NCBI GenBank assembly: GCA_028291285.1
Contig: JAQGIJ010000472.1
Coordinates: forward strand, 1 to 6,398
Length of the DNA stretch: 6,398 nt
Direction of reading: 5' to 3'
From: Phenylobacterium sp.
GTDB taxonomy: Bacteria > Pseudomonadota > Alphaproteobacteria > Caulobacterales > Caulobacteraceae
How positions within the stretch are numbered: position 1 is the stretch's first letter; each line of letters begins with the position of its first letter. Made by a program: the position numbers and the translations under genes. The notes beneath the pieces were generated by a model. It saw only the letters and a list, made by a program, of their open reading frames with translations. It ran no database searches and had not been told where the DNA came from. Positions 5,800 to 6,398 of this stretch are shown here, piece after piece.

Positions 5800-6121
5800 A
5801 TGAGCTTCTTCGGCAATGACGCGATCAATCGCGTGAACCTCCACTCCGGCGTGCAGGCGCTCGCCCAGTGCGCGGGCGGCGTGTTCATCCTCGTCTTCCT
5901 GCTGAAGGCGGGCGTGCCGACCCCGCTGGTGCTGGCGGTGATGGCGGGGATCACGCTCGGGCGGCTGGCGCTGAGGCCCGCGGTCCTGCCGCTGGCGCGC
6001 GGCGGCGGGTCTGGCCTGGGCGGGCCTGCCGCTCTGGGCGCCCATCCTGCTGGCGCTTCTCGGCCTGGCGGCGGGCGGCCTGGCCCTGGTCGCGAGCTAT
6101 CCGGCGCGCCGGGTCTCCTGA
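5800..6121 (+). pseudogene. Remnant of a major-facilitator-type transporter (internal deletion and frame change)
   Basis: The frame starting at ATG 5800 begins MSFFGNDAINRVNLHSGV and continues with two hydrophobic stretches (about residues 18-37 and 41-64, GVFILVFLLKAGVP and LVLAVMAGITLGRLA), which I read as the N-terminus of an MFS-like carrier. After ALRPAVLPLARG (about residue 68, near 6003) the frame degenerates into Gly/Pro/Arg-rich sequence and runs to a TGA at 6175-6177. From about 6002 the next frame instead encodes AAGLAWAGLPLW, then APILLALLGLAAGGLALVA, a strong membrane segment, and stops at TGA 6119-6121. It has the G/C third positions expected of real coding DNA here. The simplest reading is a large internal deletion joining the first two segments to the last one out of frame. 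A carrier of this kind is usually about 400 residues. A short intact protein with a simple frameshift (about 106 residues), or an assembly error, cannot be excluded. Confidence 0.6.
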
Positions 6122-6130
6122 CCCGGGCGC
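6106..6130 (+). terminator. GC-rich hairpin at the end of the transporter remnant
   Basis: CCGGGT (6109-6114) and ACCCGG (6121-6126) are perfect complements around CTCCTG, and GCG/CGC (6106-6108, 6128-6130) extends the stem past one bulged G. It overlaps the TGA at 6119-6121 that ends the second frame of the remnant. No T-run follows, so terminator function is uncertain. The position is right for the end of the rightward transcript. Confidence 0.3.
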
Positions 6131-6307
6131 CGCTACCGACAGATGCCCGCCTGCCCGGGCGTACGGGCCGCGACTGATAACGCGAGCGAATAGATCCCTG
6201 AGGAATCGATATTGGAGGCGGTTCCCGGCGCAAGGCATCCTGGCCATTCGCTGCCGTCCCGGCGCACCGGGGGCGGCGGCAGAAAAGCAACGCTCAAGGG
6301 GGGATCG
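6131..6307 (+). promoter_or_regulatory. Upstream region of the right-edge gene
   Basis: About 180 bp without a credible gene. Its middle (about 6175-6215) is more AT-rich than the rest, with GATATT at 6208-6213 as a poor -10-like word and no convincing -35. A GAATC (6203-6207) is a GANTC site, the sequence methylated by CcrM in Caulobacterales. Such sites also occur inside genes in this window (for example 181-185), so no regulatory meaning is claimed. AAGGGGGGA at 6296-6304 is the ribosome site of the next gene. Confidence 0.3.
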
Positions 6308-6398
6308 ATGCAGCCGGTTGGAGGTCTTCGTTCGCGCGCGCTTCGCGCCGGCCTGATGATGACCGCGGCGACCTTCGCCGCAAGCCAGGCTCACGCCC
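6308..6398 (+). CDS. Start of an exported protein (signal peptide only, runs off right edge)
   Basis: Thirty codons from ATG 6308 to the window end. The peptide has a basic N-region (MQPVGGLRSRALR), a hydrophobic core (AGLMMTAATFAA) and a likely signal peptidase I site after SQAHA, so the product is probably exported to the periplasm or outer membrane. AAGGGGGGA ends four bases before the ATG, a strong ribosome binding site that supports this start. In Caulobacterales such leaders often precede TonB-dependent receptors or secreted hydrolases, but nothing of the mature protein is visible and I assign no function. Confidence 0.65.
   Translation, partial: MQPVGGLRSRALRAGLMMTAATFAASQAHA

Noticed and set aside
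4684..6045. Open frame of 453 codons on the minus strand
   Set aside because: It runs antisense to regA, the Nudix gene and the transporter remnant, and its composition is that of a shadow frame.
6148..6170. GCCCGGGC palindrome and nearby GGGC/GCCC repeats as an operator
   Set aside because: Short GC palindromes are expected by chance at this composition, and no symmetry extends beyond 8 bp.
6004..6177. Tail of the 125-codon frame beginning at 5800 as a real protein domain
   Set aside because: After about residue 68 it turns Gly/Pro/Arg-rich without structure signals, while the neighbouring frame shows a clean membrane segment and better codon use.
1..6398. Search for CRISPR repeats, insertion-sequence ends, attachment sites, tRNA genes or toxin-antitoxin pairs
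   Set aside because: No spaced direct repeats, transposase or integrase motifs, tRNA-like cloverleaf or small paired genes were recognised by eye. The window looks like ordinary chromosomal housekeeping and regulatory DNA.

Overview
The window is very GC-rich and reads as chromosomal DNA of an alphaproteobacterium. The GyrB N-terminus, the complete RegB/RegA pair, the SCO1/SenC protein and the cysteine-type PHB depolymerase all fit Caulobacterales (Caulobacter or Phenylobacterium-like). That placement rests on recognising the proteins, not on a database search. I see no rRNA, tRNA, CRISPR array, insertion sequence or phage gene.

Layout. Positions 1-3231 are read leftward and 3279-6398 rightward, from one divergent point of 47 bp. 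Leftward, in order of transcription: a SCO1/SenC copper chaperone (3231-2608), an intracellular polyhydroxybutyrate depolymerase PhaZ (2524-1253), a YgjP-like zinc metallopeptidase (1242-502), then after about 250 bp the start of gyrB (248 to beyond the left edge). Rightward: a RegB/PrrB/ActS-type redox sensor kinase (3279-4664), its partner response regulator RegA/PrrA/ActR (4747-5304), a Nudix hydrolase (5329-5772), a broken major-facilitator-type transporter gene (5800-6121), and the first 30 codons of an exported protein (6308 to beyond the right edge).

How the genes work together. The core is a redox control locus. RegB keeps the known redox-sensing elements: the quinone-site heptapeptide GGTANPF, the H-box His244 and the redox-active Cys283. 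RegA keeps the phospho-acceptor Asp64, a proline hinge and the Fis-like DNA-binding helix-turn-helix. SenC, which helps deliver copper to cytochrome oxidase, sits head-to-head with regB, as in purple bacteria. Here, however, regA follows regB instead of following senC. PhaZ, which mobilises stored PHB and so feeds reductant to metabolism, lies directly behind senC. This makes a link between redox state and carbon storage plausible, but that link is inference.

Most unusual points: the transporter gene at 5800-6121 looks like the first two and last membrane segments of a 12-segment carrier joined out of frame, as expected from a large internal deletion. The 82-bp regB-regA gap holds a perfect small inverted repeat over the start of a 15-codon reading frame whose stop codon directly abuts the regA start. 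I found no clearly new defence, mobile or biosynthetic system in this window.
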